Source: Salegentibacter echinorum (GTDB lineage: Bacteria; Bacteroidota; Bacteroidia; Flavobacteriales; Flavobacteriaceae). From it: a stretch of DNA of 64,000 bases. The position numbers and the translations under genes are program-made. Shown here one piece after another: positions 8,134 through 16,653 of this stretch (its first letter is position 1; every line of letters starts with the position of its first letter). The stretch is taken from the NCBI RefSeq assembly GCF_900129445.1, contig NZ_FQVT01000001.1, forward strand, positions 558,001 through 622,000. Direction: 5' to 3'. The notes under the pieces were generated by a model, which worked only from the letters and a program-made list of their open reading frames with translations, did not search any database and was not told the origin of the DNA.

Positions 8134-8823
8134 ATGGAGAAGGAAAAAGACTTGATTCACGTATATTTTATGCCGGGAATGGCTGCAAATTCTTCTATTT
8201 TTGAATTTATAGATTTACCTAAAGATACATTCAAAATGCACTTTCTAAAGTGGTTGATTCCAAAAAAGGAGGAAAGTCTTAAAAGTTATACCGACCGGAT
8301 GAACCGCTACATAAAACATGAAAACGCAGTGTTAGTTGGGGTTTCCTTTGGTGGGATTATTGTTCAGGAGATGGCAAAAAGCCTTAAATTGAAGCGTTTA
8401 ATAATTATCTCCAGTGTAAAATGTAGGGCAGAGTTACCTTCGCGTATGCGTTTTGCTGCCAACACCGGGCTTTATAAAATAATCCCGACAAGTTTATTGG
8501 ATTATGTAGATCATTTTGAAAAAATTGCCGTAGGAGATTTCATAAAGAAAAGGGCAAAATTATACAAACAATACCTTTCGGTACGAAATCAACGTTATCT
8601 AAATTGGGCTATTAAAAATATGGTGCTTTGGGAGTGTGATGAAGTGAATAAAGAATTAATCCATATACACGGTGATAAGGACGAGATATTTCCCATTAAA
8701 AATATTTCAAACTGCATTACCGTAAAAGACGGAACCCATATTATGATTTTAAATCGTTTCCGTTGGTTTAATAAATATCTACCCGAATTAATACTTTCGG
8801 GAAAAATGAAAAACGAAAATTAA
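8134..8823 (+). CDS. alpha/beta hydrolase
   Basis: Alpha/beta-hydrolase fold protein of 229 residues. The nucleophile elbow GVSFGG near residues 69-74 gives the catalytic serine, HGDKDEIFP near 179-187 carries the likely acid, and DGTHIMI near 199-205 carries the histidine, so the triad appears complete. The N-terminal YFMPGMAANSSIF matches the oxyanion-loop region. No signal peptide is present, so it should be cytoplasmic. It is first in a run of three genes (12-nt gap to the lytic transglycosylase, then 1 nt to cls), which suggests an envelope-related role, but the substrate is unknown. Confidence 0.8.
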   Translation: MEKEKDLIHVYFMPGMAANSSIFEFIDLPKDTFKMHFLKWLIPKKEESLKSYTDRMNRYIKHENAVLVGVSFGGIIVQEMAKSLKLKRLIIISSVKCRAELPSRMRFAANTGLYKIIPTSLLDYVDHFEKIAVGDFIKKRAKLYKQYLSVRNQRYLNWAIKNMVLWECDEVNKELIHIHGDKDEIFPIKNISNCITVKDGTHIMILNRFRWFNKYLPELILSGKMKNEN

Positions 8824-8835
8824 AAAATTGTAAAA

Positions 8836-9792
8836 ATGAAAATTATAAAATCTGCTTTAATTATAATAGGTGTATTTGCCGTAGTTTTTGTGAGTATAAA
8901 CGCTACGCAAAACTATCATCCCAATGAGGCGCCAAACGTGAATAACGAGCAATCTCAAAACAAAAACAGACCGGTAAAAGATTATAATATCTATGCCCTG
9001 CCAATGCCAGAAAATATAAATTTTGCTGGAGAACCGGCGCCAATGGACGATCCCGATATTTATGAAAGAATGGACAGGGAGCTATTGGTGAACACTTACT
9101 GGCAATCTAATGCGCTTTTGTTAATTAAAAGGGCCAATAAATATTTTTCGATTATTGAACCTATTTTAAAGGAGGAAGGGGTGCCAGATGATTTTAAGTA
9201 TTTGGCTGTGATTGAAAGCGGCTTGACCCAGGCAGTTTCTCCTGCCGGAGCTCGTGGGATTTGGCAAATTATGAAGGGAACAGGCCGGGACTACGGTTTG
9301 GAAATAAACGGAAATGTGGATGAGCGCTACCATATTGAGAAATCAACGCGGGTGGCCGCCAATTATTTAAAGAAAGCGAAGCAAAAGTTTGGGAGCTGGA
9401 CTTTGGCAGCCGCAGCATACAATGCCGGTAACAGAGGAATTCAGCGGCAATTAGATCGGCAAAAAGTAGATGATTATTACGAGTTACTTTTAGGCCAGGA
9501 AACAGGGCGTTATATGTTTAGGATCCTGGCACTAAAAGAGATCTTGAGTCATCCCAAAAAATATGGTTTCAACTTTGAAGAAGATCAATTGTATCAACCT
9601 ATTCAAACCAGAACAGTAAAAGTAGATACGGTAGTTTCAGACTTTGCTGATTTTGCCAAAAGCTTTGATATCAATTATAAAATATTAAAAATTCATAATC
9701 CCTGGTTACGGGAAGCCCATTTAAATAATGCTTCCAGAAGGGAGTATGAAATTAAAATTCCGGAGAAAAATACTTATACGGCAGTGAAATAA
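8836..9792 (+). CDS. lytic transglycosylase, MltD/SLT-like
   Basis: Peptidoglycan lytic transglycosylase of 318 residues with an N-terminal hydrophobic segment (residues 5-22) that acts as signal or anchor. The SLT domain spans about 100-240: the catalytic glutamate is in YLAVIESGL (near 134), followed by SPAGARGIWQIMKGTGRDYGL and AAYNAGNRGI, all hallmarks of family 1. The C-terminus (about 265-318) resembles a degenerate LysM-like segment (YKILKIHNPWLREAHLN). It cleaves glycan strands in the periplasm. It is tightly coupled to cls downstream. Confidence 0.9.
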   Translation: MKIIKSALIIIGVFAVVFVSINATQNYHPNEAPNVNNEQSQNKNRPVKDYNIYALPMPENINFAGEPAPMDDPDIYERMDRELLVNTYWQSNALLLIKRANKYFSIIEPILKEEGVPDDFKYLAVIESGLTQAVSPAGARGIWQIMKGTGRDYGLEINGNVDERYHIEKSTRVAANYLKKAKQKFGSWTLAAAAYNAGNRGIQRQLDRQKVDDYYELLLGQETGRYMFRILALKEILSHPKKYGFNFEEDQLYQPIQTRTVKVDTVVSDFADFAKSFDINYKILKIHNPWLREAHLNNASRREYEIKIPEKNTYTAVK

Positions 9793-9793
9793 A

Positions 9794-11257
9794 ATGAATT
9801 ATTTGCTGGATAACTTTTGGTGGTTTCTATTGGCGCTAAATTACCTGTTGGTTTTTATAACCGCGGGGTATGAGCTTATGCATTTTAGGGAACCGGTAAA
9901 AAGTATATCCTTAATTTTTGCGCTTTTTGTGTTGCCGGGAATAGGACTGGCCGTTTATTATTTCTTTGCCCAGGAATTTCGAAAAAGTAAACTTTTTAAT
10001 CGCAAAAAACTCTACGACCAGGAAATTATAAAACACTGGGATAAAAAATTAATTTTAGCTGAAAAAGACCTGCTTAACTATAAGAATGAATGTGTTGAAA
10101 AGAAGATAAAGCTGGTTCATTTACTTCAAAACAATCAATCTAAACCGGTTACTTTTAAAAACAAGGTGAAAATCCTGCTCAATGGGGAAAAGAAGTTTGC
10201 TTCCTTGTTTGAGGATTTAAAGAATGCAAAAGATCACATTCATCTGGAATACTATATTTTTAATAGTGGTCTATTGGGCAATAGGTTAATTGTTCATTTA
10301 TGCGAAAAGGCCGATGAAGGTGTGAAAGTAAGGGTGAGTTATGATTATGTGGTAAGTAATCTATCATCGGCAGCTATAAAAAAGATGAAGGCGCACGGGA
10401 TTGAAATTTATCCTTTTATGCCGGTTTGGTTCCCTAATTTAACGAGAAAATTAAACTATAGGAACCATCGCAAAATGGTGATTATAGATGGTAATATTGG
10501 TTATGTGGGCGGTATAAATATTTGTGATGAATATGTGAATTTTGAGGAAAACCCAAAAGATAAGATGTTTTGGCGTGACACTCATCTAAGGTTAGAAGGT
10601 CATGCCGTAAAATCATTGCAGGTTCAATTTATTCTAAATTTTAATTTTATTAGTGGAAAAGAATTAAAAATTGAAGACACATTTTTCCCAAAAATAGCAC
10701 CGACTAAAAAAATTGGGGTACAAATTGCCGCCAGCGGTCCCGATACCGATTGGCAGAATATTATGGAAGCTATTTTTACAGCCATAAATACGGCTGAAAA
10801 ATCTATTTATATCACCACGCCTTATTTTATCCCGAATAACCAAATTTTAACCGCACTTTGTACAGCCAGCAGAATAGGGATAGAGGTAAAGATGATTATT
10901 CCAGAGATTGGAGATTCTAAAATCGCTAGGTATGCGACAAATTCTTACATTGAACAACTTTTAGAATCTGGCGTGCAGGTGTATCAATATCAAAAGGGCA
11001 TGGTGCATGCAAAAACGATGGTGGTAGATGGGATGTTGAGTAGTATAGGTTCCTGCAACCTGGATAACCGTAGCTTCGATATTAATTTTGAAATTAATGC
11101 CATTATCTACGATAGCGAGATAGCTTTAGAAATGACTAAGATCTACAAAGATGACTTAAAGCATTGCCGCGAATTAACGTTGGAAGAATGGCTGCAAAGA
11201 CCGGCGGCAGAAAAGGTGAGAGAGGCTCTTGCCAGGCTTTGGGCACCTTTGCTTTAA
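9794..11257 (+). CDS. cls: cardiolipin synthase
   Basis: Membrane phospholipase D family enzyme that condenses phosphatidylglycerol into cardiolipin. Two N-terminal transmembrane helices (about 8-26 and 37-57, the PLDc_N region) precede two HKD motifs: HRKMVIIDGNIGYVGG near 225-240 and HAKTMVVDGMLSSIGSCNLD near 400-419. Length 487 residues is normal for bacterial Cls. It starts 1 nt after the transglycosylase stop, so translation is probably coupled. Its end overlaps the convergent TlpA-like gene by 4 nt. Confidence 0.95.
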   Translation: MNYLLDNFWWFLLALNYLLVFITAGYELMHFREPVKSISLIFALFVLPGIGLAVYYFFAQEFRKSKLFNRKKLYDQEIIKHWDKKLILAEKDLLNYKNECVEKKIKLVHLLQNNQSKPVTFKNKVKILLNGEKKFASLFEDLKNAKDHIHLEYYIFNSGLLGNRLIVHLCEKADEGVKVRVSYDYVVSNLSSAAIKKMKAHGIEIYPFMPVWFPNLTRKLNYRNHRKMVIIDGNIGYVGGINICDEYVNFEENPKDKMFWRDTHLRLEGHAVKSLQVQFILNFNFISGKELKIEDTFFPKIAPTKKIGVQIAASGPDTDWQNIMEAIFTAINTAEKSIYITTPYFIPNNQILTALCTASRIGIEVKMIIPEIGDSKIARYATNSYIEQLLESGVQVYQYQKGMVHAKTMVVDGMLSSIGSCNLDNRSFDINFEINAIIYDSEIALEMTKIYKDDLKHCRELTLEEWLQRPAAEKVREALARLWAPLL

Positions 11258-11976
11258 TCTGGTGCCGAAGCATCTTCGAGGTTGTCAAATTTTATTTCGG
11301 AAGATTTTCTTTCAGAAATAATTTCAGAAATTGCGGCTTCTATAGCCTCATAATTCATTTTGAAAGATTTCTCTTCACTAATATGGTAAGGATGAAAAAC
11401 GCTTCTTCTAACATCTATAATTTGGCGATTGCCGGCAATTAAATAACAAGTGGGAAGGCCTAAGGAATGTTTTAGCTTTCGCAAGACAAAATCATGTTTA
11501 TTTTGCGTTTCATCCACATACAACACTTGAATGGACTTTTGAAATTGTTCTGAAAGCTGTTTTGCAGTATCTCGTGTATCCCAAAAGACCACTACAAAAT
11601 CGATGCTGTCCTTATATTTATAGGCCAATTCATTAAGTGCCGGAATTTCCCCTTTTCCCGGGACACACCAGGAAGCATAAGTCAATAAATAAACGGGTTT
11701 TTTAAAGCTGTAAAGAGAAACTTCTCTGTTCTTAAGGTTAAGAAATTTAAAGTTATCTATATAAGTTCCTTTTAGATATTGATCAACAAAGTTCTCAAAA
11801 AGACTTGTGGCTTGCCGGTAGTCCTTATCCCAATAAGCCAATTTTGCTTTTTCATCATATTCGGGTAAATGCATGGCAAGTGCGGTGGAAAAGTAAATTT
11901 TAGTATTTTCCTCCATTTGGGCTTGCAGTTTGATAGCTGCAATACATAAAAAGAAAAGGAGTAAAGTTCTCTTCAT
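11254..11976 (-). CDS. TlpA-like thioredoxin-fold protein with a lone active-site cysteine
   Basis: Exported thioredoxin-fold protein of about 240 residues with a signal peptide ending in LQAQ (MKRTLLLFFLCIAAIKLQAQ). The core YLLTYASWCVPGKGEIPALNELAYKY matches TlpA/ResA-like proteins, but the usual CxxC is CVPG: the second cysteine is glycine, so it cannot act as a classical disulfide reductase through that pair. It reads FVVVFWDTRDT next, and a LPTCYLIAG segment carries the cis-proline loop equivalent. The start at 11976 is favoured because a TATCTTTG box sits at 11999-12006, inside the longer frame that begins at 12024. Confidence 0.8.
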   Translation of the reverse strand: MKRTLLLFFLCIAAIKLQAQMEENTKIYFSTALAMHLPEYDEKAKLAYWDKDYRQATSLFENFVDQYLKGTYIDNFKFLNLKNREVSLYSFKKPVYLLTYASWCVPGKGEIPALNELAYKYKDSIDFVVVFWDTRDTAKQLSEQFQKSIQVLYVDETQNKHDFVLRKLKHSLGLPTCYLIAGNRQIIDVRRSVFHPYHISEEKSFKMNYEAIEAAISEIISERKSSEIKFDNLEDASAPD

Positions 11977-11998
11977 ACACTTTTCTGTAGCATTTATA

Positions 11999-12006
11999 CA
12001 AAGATA
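11999..12006 (-). promoter_or_regulatory. -7 box (TATCTTTG) of the TlpA-like gene
   Basis: CAAAGATA on the plus strand reads TATCTTTG on the minus strand. It lies 22 nt upstream of the ATG at 11976 and helps decide that start. Confidence 0.5.
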
Positions 12007-12095
12007 GCATAGAAGAGCTCTCAACTAAAATATTATCGTTAAAGCACCAATATTCCTGCTAAAATAGTGGAAGTAGTAAATAAAAACTGATAAAC

Positions 12096-12623
12096 TTAGA
12101 TTTTCTTCATCTGTTGCTTCATCATTTTTATTTGATCTTTAAGCATTCCATGTTTATCTAATTTTTTAGCTTCTGCCAATAAATTAGTGGCTTCCCTCTT
12201 TCTTCGCTTGGTCATAGCAATACCGGCAAGGTTTAATTTAGCCATCGCCAGGTCCTGATCCATAGATAGGCCTAATTTTATAGCACGTTTAAAGAACTTT
12301 TCGGCTTTGGTAATATTGGTCTGGGAAAGCATAAGTCCGTGTAGGTACCAATAGTAGCCTTGTTGCTTTTTAGTTAAAGCAGCTTCGGGATTTTTAATTT
12401 TATCGAGCCATTTTTTAGCACCGTCAAAATCCTGTTTTCTAAGCCTTAAAAAAGCCAATAAAATCATCTCGTTTTTAAAGTAAAGGAAAATAAAGATGAG
12501 TGATAAGAGGATATACATAATACCGTTACCAATATTACCTTCTACAAACTGCCATATGGCTAAACCAATTACCGCTGCAGCTAAAATTAATTTGAGATTC
12601 TTATTAAACATAAATGCTTTCAA
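12096..12623 (-). CDS. membrane-anchored TPR-like protein of unknown function
   Basis: A 175-residue protein with two transmembrane helices near residues 10-26 and 33-49, then a soluble helical part with TPR-like pairs (GYYWYLHGLMLSQTNITKAEKFFKRAIKLGL and AMAKLNLAGIAMTKRRKREATNLLAEAKKL). The basic C-terminus ends KMMKQQMKKI. A TACCTTTG box on the minus strand at 12635-12642 is very close to the start, so the Met at 12611 is an alternative start. It is divergent to rpmH. Such proteins may serve as membrane scaffolds, but no specific function can be given. Confidence 0.7.
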   Translation of the reverse strand: MKAFMFNKNLKLILAAAVIGLAIWQFVEGNIGNGIMYILLSLIFIFLYFKNEMILLAFLRLRKQDFDGAKKWLDKIKNPEAALTKKQQGYYWYLHGLMLSQTNITKAEKFFKRAIKLGLSMDQDLAMAKLNLAGIAMTKRRKREATNLLAEAKKLDKHGMLKDQIKMMKQQMKKI

Positions 12624-12676
12624 TTTTGAAGCCGCAAAGGTAAGAAAAACAATTAAAAAAAAATTTTATTTACCTC

Positions 12677-12706
12677 TTGTTATACTTAAAAAGCTTTGTA
12701 TATTTG
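12677..12706 (+). promoter_or_regulatory. promoter of rpmH
   Basis: TTG (12677-12679), 19-nt spacer and TATATTTG (12699-12706): the best match to the flavobacterial consensus in the window. It lies upstream of the ATG at 12765. Confidence 0.7.
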
Positions 12707-12764
12707 CGCGCAGTTTTACACAAACTATAAAAACGATTTATCAGAAGATTTAAAGATATTTAAA

Positions 12765-12923
12765 ATGAAAAGAACGTTTCAACCATCCAGAAAGAAAAGA
12801 AAGAATAAGCACGGCTTTAGAGAAAGAATGGCCAGCACTAATGGAAGGAAGGTCCTTGCCAGAAGAAGGGCAAAAGGAAGAAAGAAATTATCTGTATCTT
12901 CTGAAACCAGACATAAGCACTAA
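12765..12923 (+). CDS. rpmH: 50S ribosomal protein L34
   Basis: Large-subunit ribosomal protein of 52 residues starting [20 protein letters not shown] and containing the family signature [21 protein letters not shown]. It is extremely basic. The reading frame is open upstream to 12696, but L34 homology and the promoter at 12677-12706 set the start at the ATG at 12765. The usual neighbour rnpA is not present. A strong terminator follows. Confidence 0.97.
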   Translation: MKRTFQPSRKKRKNKHGFRERMASTNGRKVLARRRAKGRKKLSVSSETRHKH

Positions 12924-12947
12924 TGATAATTAGTTTTTTAAATATAT

Positions 12948-12982
12948 AAAGGTGTTACTTTTTTTAGTAACGCCTTTTTTTA
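12948..12982 (+). terminator. Rho-independent terminator of rpmH
   Basis: A 12-bp stem AAAGGTGTTACT / AGTAACGCCTTT with one G-U pair and a T6 loop, followed by a run of T. Confidence 0.9.
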
Positions 12983-13036
12983 TATCTAAACGCTTCATAA
13001 TTTTATCGCAAATAATATCTCATAATAATCATTAAT

Positions 13037-15889
13037 ATGCCTAAAAACAACCAGCTTAAAAGTATTTTAATAATAGGCTCTGGTCCAATTGTAATTGGCC
13101 AGGCCTGTGAGTTTGACTATTCAGGAACCCAATCTTTGCGCTCGCTTAGAGAAGATGGTATTGAGACCATTCTTATTAATTCCAACCCGGCCACAATTAT
13201 GACAGATCCTTCCATGGCCGATCATGTTTACTTAAAACCGCTTACCACAAAATCTATTGTGGAAATTTTAAAAGAACATCCACAAATAGACGCAGTTTTA
13301 CCAACTATGGGAGGGCAAACCGCGCTAAACCTGTGTATAGAAGCCGACGAAAAAGGAATTTGGGGAGATTTTGATGTCAAATTAATAGGGGTAGATATAG
13401 ACGCTATTAATATTACTGAAGATAGAGAGCAATTTAAACAACTTATGGGAAGAATAGGCATCCCGGTTGCTCCTGCAAAAACGGTAACTTCTTTCTTACA
13501 GGGAAAAGAGGTTGCCCAGGAGTTTGGTTTTCCTTTAGTGATTAGGGCATCTTTTACCCTTGGCGGTAGCGGGGCTTCTTTTGTTCACAATGCCGAAGAA
13601 TTTGAAGAAATGCTTACACGTGGCCTGGAGGCTTCTCCTATTCACGAAGTACTTATAGATAAAGCACTTTTAGGCTGGAAGGAGTATGAATTGGAATTGT
13701 TGAGGGATAAAAATGATAATGTTGTAATTATATGTTCCATAGAAAATATGGATCCTATGGGTATTCATACCGGGGATTCCATAACCGTAGCGCCTGCAAT
13801 GACCTTAAGCGATACTACCTTTCAACGTATGCGTGATATGGCCATTAAAATGATGCGAAGCATTGGTGATTTTGCAGGAGGTTGTAACGTGCAGTTTGCG
13901 GTGAGCCCAGATGAAAAAGAAGATATTATCGCGGTAGAGATCAATCCCAGGGTTTCCAGGTCTTCTGCGCTGGCCTCTAAAGCCACCGGTTATCCTATTG
14001 CTAAAATTGCTACAAAATTAGCAATTGGTTATAATTTAGATGAGTTAGAAAACCAGATTACCAAATCCACTTCAGCATTATTTGAGCCTACTTTAGATTA
14101 TGTGATTGTAAAAATCCCACGTTGGAATTTCGATAAATTTGAAGGTTCAGACCGTACTTTGGGGCTGCAAATGAAGTCGGTAGGTGAAGTGATGGGAATA
14201 GGACGTTCCTTTCAGGAAGCTTTGCACAAAGCAACCCAATCCCTGGAAATTGAAAGAAATGGTTTAGGAGCCGATGGTAAGGGTTCTACCAAGTATGATG
14301 AAATTATTGAAAAACTCACTTATGCCAGTTGGGATAGGGTTTTTGTAATTTATGATGCGATCCAGGCCGGGATTCCATTAAGCCGAATCCACGAGATTAC
14401 GAAGATTGATATGTGGTTCCTGCGCCAGTATGAAGAATTATATGCGCTGGAAGTAGAAATTTCAAAATATGATAAAGATTCCCTGCCTAAAGATCTTTTA
14501 TTGGAAGCCAAACAAAAAGGTTTTGCCGACAGGCAAATAGCCCATATGCTGGAATGTTTAGAAAGTGAAGTGCATAAGAAACGGGAAGAGCTTAATATTA
14601 ACCGGGTGTACAAGTTGGTAGATACCTGTGCTGCGGAATTTAAAGCAGAAACCCCTTACTACTACTCAACTTTTGAAGCCGAAATAGAAACTCCGGAAGG
14701 AAAGCGTTATGTGGCCAACGAAAGTAAGGTAAGCGATAGAAAGAAGATTGTGGTGCTGGGCTCTGGACCCAATAGAATTGGCCAGGGAATAGAATTTGAT
14801 TACAGTTGTGTGCACGGTGTGCTTGCGGCTTCAGAATGTGGTTATGAAACCATAATGATTAATTGTAACCCGGAGACTGTTTCTACCGATTTCGATATTG
14901 CCGATAAACTTTATTTTGAACCGGTATTCTGGGAGCATATTTACGATATCATTGAACACGAAAAACCCGAAGGGGTGATTGTACAGCTGGGCGGCCAAAC
15001 GGCACTTAAACTGGCTGAAAAACTAGAACGCTACGGGGTAAAAATAGTTGGGACCAGCTTTGAAGCTTTAGATCTCGCTGAAGATCGCGGTAGTTTCTCT
15101 ACTTTACTGCAGGAAAATAATATTCCTTACCCAGAATTTGGAACTGCTGAAACTGCAGATGAAGCCTTAAAACTCGCCGATAAATTAGATTTTCCAATAT
15201 TGGTAAGGCCTTCTTACGTACTTGGCGGCCAGGGAATGAAGATTGTAATCAATAAAGATGAGCTGGAAGAGACCGTAGTGGACCTGCTTAGAAAAATTCC
15301 AAATAATAAATTGTTATTAGACCATTATCTCGATGGTGCCATAGAAGCAGAAGCTGATGCGATTTGCGACGGGGAAGATGTGTATATTATAGGAATTATG
15401 GAGCATATTGAGCCTTGCGGAGTGCACTCTGGGGATTCTAATGCATTGCTTCCTCAATTCACACTTGGTAATTTGGTGATGGAGCAAATTAAGGATCATA
15501 CCAAAAAGATTGCATTGGCTCTAAATACGGTAGGTTTAATTAATATTCAATTTGCCATAAAGGACGATAAAGTTTTTATTATTGAGGCCAATCCGCGTGC
15601 TTCCAGAACTGTTCCTTTTATCGCAAAAGCTTATAAGGAGCCTTATGTGAACTATGCGACCAAAGTGATGCTTGGGGCTAAGAAAATCAAAGATTTTGAC
15701 TTTAAGCCACAAATTAATGGTTATGCGATAAAACAACCCGTGTTTTCATTTAATAAATTCCATAATGTCAATAAGCAATTGGGGCCAGAGATGAAAAGTA
15801 CCGGAGAAAGTATTCTCTTTATAGATAGTTTAAGAGATGATGCTTTCTATGAACTATATAGCAGGAGAAAAATGTATTTGAGCCAGTAA
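13037..15889 (+). CDS. carB: carbamoyl-phosphate synthase large subunit, lacking the C-terminal allosteric domain
   Basis: Catalytic subunit of carbamoyl-phosphate synthase, which makes carbamoyl phosphate for arginine and pyrimidines from bicarbonate, ammonia and two ATP. Both duplicated halves are present: GSGPIVIGQACEFDYSGTQ near residues 13-31 and GSGPNRIGQGIEFDYSCVH near 576-594, each followed by an ATP-grasp domain (for example LVIRASFTLGGSG and ILVRPSYVLGGQG). The protein ends at residue 950, just after the MKSTGES segment, where E. coli CarB (1073 residues) continues into the MGS-like domain that binds UMP and ornithine. That domain is missing here. No carA is in the window. Confidence 0.95.
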   Translation: MPKNNQLKSILIIGSGPIVIGQACEFDYSGTQSLRSLREDGIETILINSNPATIMTDPSMADHVYLKPLTTKSIVEILKEHPQIDAVLPTMGGQTALNLCIEADEKGIWGDFDVKLIGVDIDAINITEDREQFKQLMGRIGIPVAPAKTVTSFLQGKEVAQEFGFPLVIRASFTLGGSGASFVHNAEEFEEMLTRGLEASPIHEVLIDKALLGWKEYELELLRDKNDNVVIICSIENMDPMGIHTGDSITVAPAMTLSDTTFQRMRDMAIKMMRSIGDFAGGCNVQFAVSPDEKEDIIAVEINPRVSRSSALASKATGYPIAKIATKLAIGYNLDELENQITKSTSALFEPTLDYVIVKIPRWNFDKFEGSDRTLGLQMKSVGEVMGIGRSFQEALHKATQSLEIERNGLGADGKGSTKYDEIIEKLTYASWDRVFVIYDAIQAGIPLSRIHEITKIDMWFLRQYEELYALEVEISKYDKDSLPKDLLLEAKQKGFADRQIAHMLECLESEVHKKREELNINRVYKLVDTCAAEFKAETPYYYSTFEAEIETPEGKRYVANESKVSDRKKIVVLGSGPNRIGQGIEFDYSCVHGVLAASECGYETIMINCNPETVSTDFDIADKLYFEPVFWEHIYDIIEHEKPEGVIVQLGGQTALKLAEKLERYGVKIVGTSFEALDLAEDRGSFSTLLQENNIPYPEFGTAETADEALKLADKLDFPILVRPSYVLGGQGMKIVINKDELEETVVDLLRKIPNNKLLLDHYLDGAIEAEADAICDGEDVYIIGIMEHIEPCGVHSGDSNALLPQFTLGNLVMEQIKDHTKKIALALNTVGLINIQFAIKDDKVFIIEANPRASRTVPFIAKAYKEPYVNYATKVMLGAKKIKDFDFKPQINGYAIKQPVFSFNKFHNVNKQLGPEMKSTGESILFIDSLRDDAFYELYSRRKMYLSQ

Positions 15890-15956
15890 AAGAGCGTCCA
15901 AAAAAGAGTGAAGCTGATTCATTTTTTGATTAAATACTGGAAGTGAAAATTTAAGC

Positions 15957-15994
15957 CACGATTCCTAATAAAAAAATATTAGGAATTCGTGGTT
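15957..15994 (+). terminator. hairpin terminator downstream of carB
   Basis: Long stem CCACGATTCCTAATA (15957-15971) against TATTAGGAATTCGTGG (15978-15993) with one mismatch and an A-rich loop; an AT-rich tail follows. AT-rich flanks on both sides mean it could work in either direction. The right arm contains the 12-mer also found at 3131-3142. Confidence 0.6.
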
Positions 15995-16095
15995 AAATTA
16001 ATTTTATGCTTCAATTACATTAATAGAATTGTTTTGCGAAGGTTTTTGAACATTTGTTTCAACGAATTCTAGCTCTTTTATGATAACCGTATTTA

Positions 16096-16103
16096 TATCT
16101 TTG
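16096..16103 (+). promoter_or_regulatory. -7 box (TATCTTTG) of the DUF423 gene
   Basis: TATCTTTG lies 24 nt upstream of the ATG at 16128; no clear TTG at the expected distance. Confidence 0.4.
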
Positions 16104-16127
16104 TGATTATATAATTTTAGAATAAGA

Positions 16128-16520
16128 ATGAAAGAACTGGTATTAGTAATAGGTGGAGTTTACGGAACACTCGCTGTTGTTTTTGGCGCTTTTGGAGCGC
16201 ATGCTTTAAAAAAGCGTTTTACTGAAGAACAGCTTAAAAGTTTTGAAACGGGGGTTAAATACCAAATGTATCACGCTATTATACTGGTGATTTCGGGTAT
16301 CGTGTTTCCGTTTATTGGGATTACCCAACAACTCATTGCTTACTTTTTCATAATAGGTATTTTTCTTTTCTCTTTTAGTATTTACGGATTATGTTTAAGT
16401 GCTTCAGCCGGAAAAAAGATTAAAGTTTTAGGTCCAATTACGCCTCTTGGCGGACTTTTACTTATTTTAGGATGGATTCTTTTTACCGTGGAAATTTCCA
16501 GGATTGCAGCTTATCTTTAA
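16128..16520 (+). CDS. DUF423 family small membrane protein
   Basis: Integral membrane protein of 130 residues with four hydrophobic segments. The start MKELVLVIGGVYGTLAVVFGAFGAHALKKRF carries the GAFGAHALK signature of DUF423 (YgdD family), and the body has YQMYHAIIL and a GLLLILGWILF last helix as in that family. Function is unknown. It stands alone with its own promoter box. Confidence 0.85.
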   Translation: MKELVLVIGGVYGTLAVVFGAFGAHALKKRFTEEQLKSFETGVKYQMYHAIILVISGIVFPFIGITQQLIAYFFIIGIFLFSFSIYGLCLSASAGKKIKVLGPITPLGGLLLILGWILFTVEISRIAAYL

Positions 16521-16599
16521 AATTTCTTCGGAATAGTTTCTACTGAAACTAATTAGTTTGAACGCGAAATTCATCTATAAATAGCCGATAACCAGATTT

Positions 16600-16650
16600 T
16601 TAAAAAAGACTACACGCAAGGACCGCTAAGCCAGTCGCAAAAGACGTAAA
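16600..16650. repeat. degenerate short repeat downstream of the BASS transporter gene
   Basis: Irregular words of the type CGCAAgGACCGCTAAG and CGCAAAAGACGTAAAGAC. It looks like a decayed tandem array of the kind seen in several other gaps in this window. Confidence 0.35.
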
Positions 16651-16653
16651 GAC

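Noticed and set aside
11977-12024. Extended N-terminus of the TlpA-like protein
   Set aside because: The extra codons overlap the TATCTTTG promoter box, and the Met at 11976 begins a clean signal peptide.
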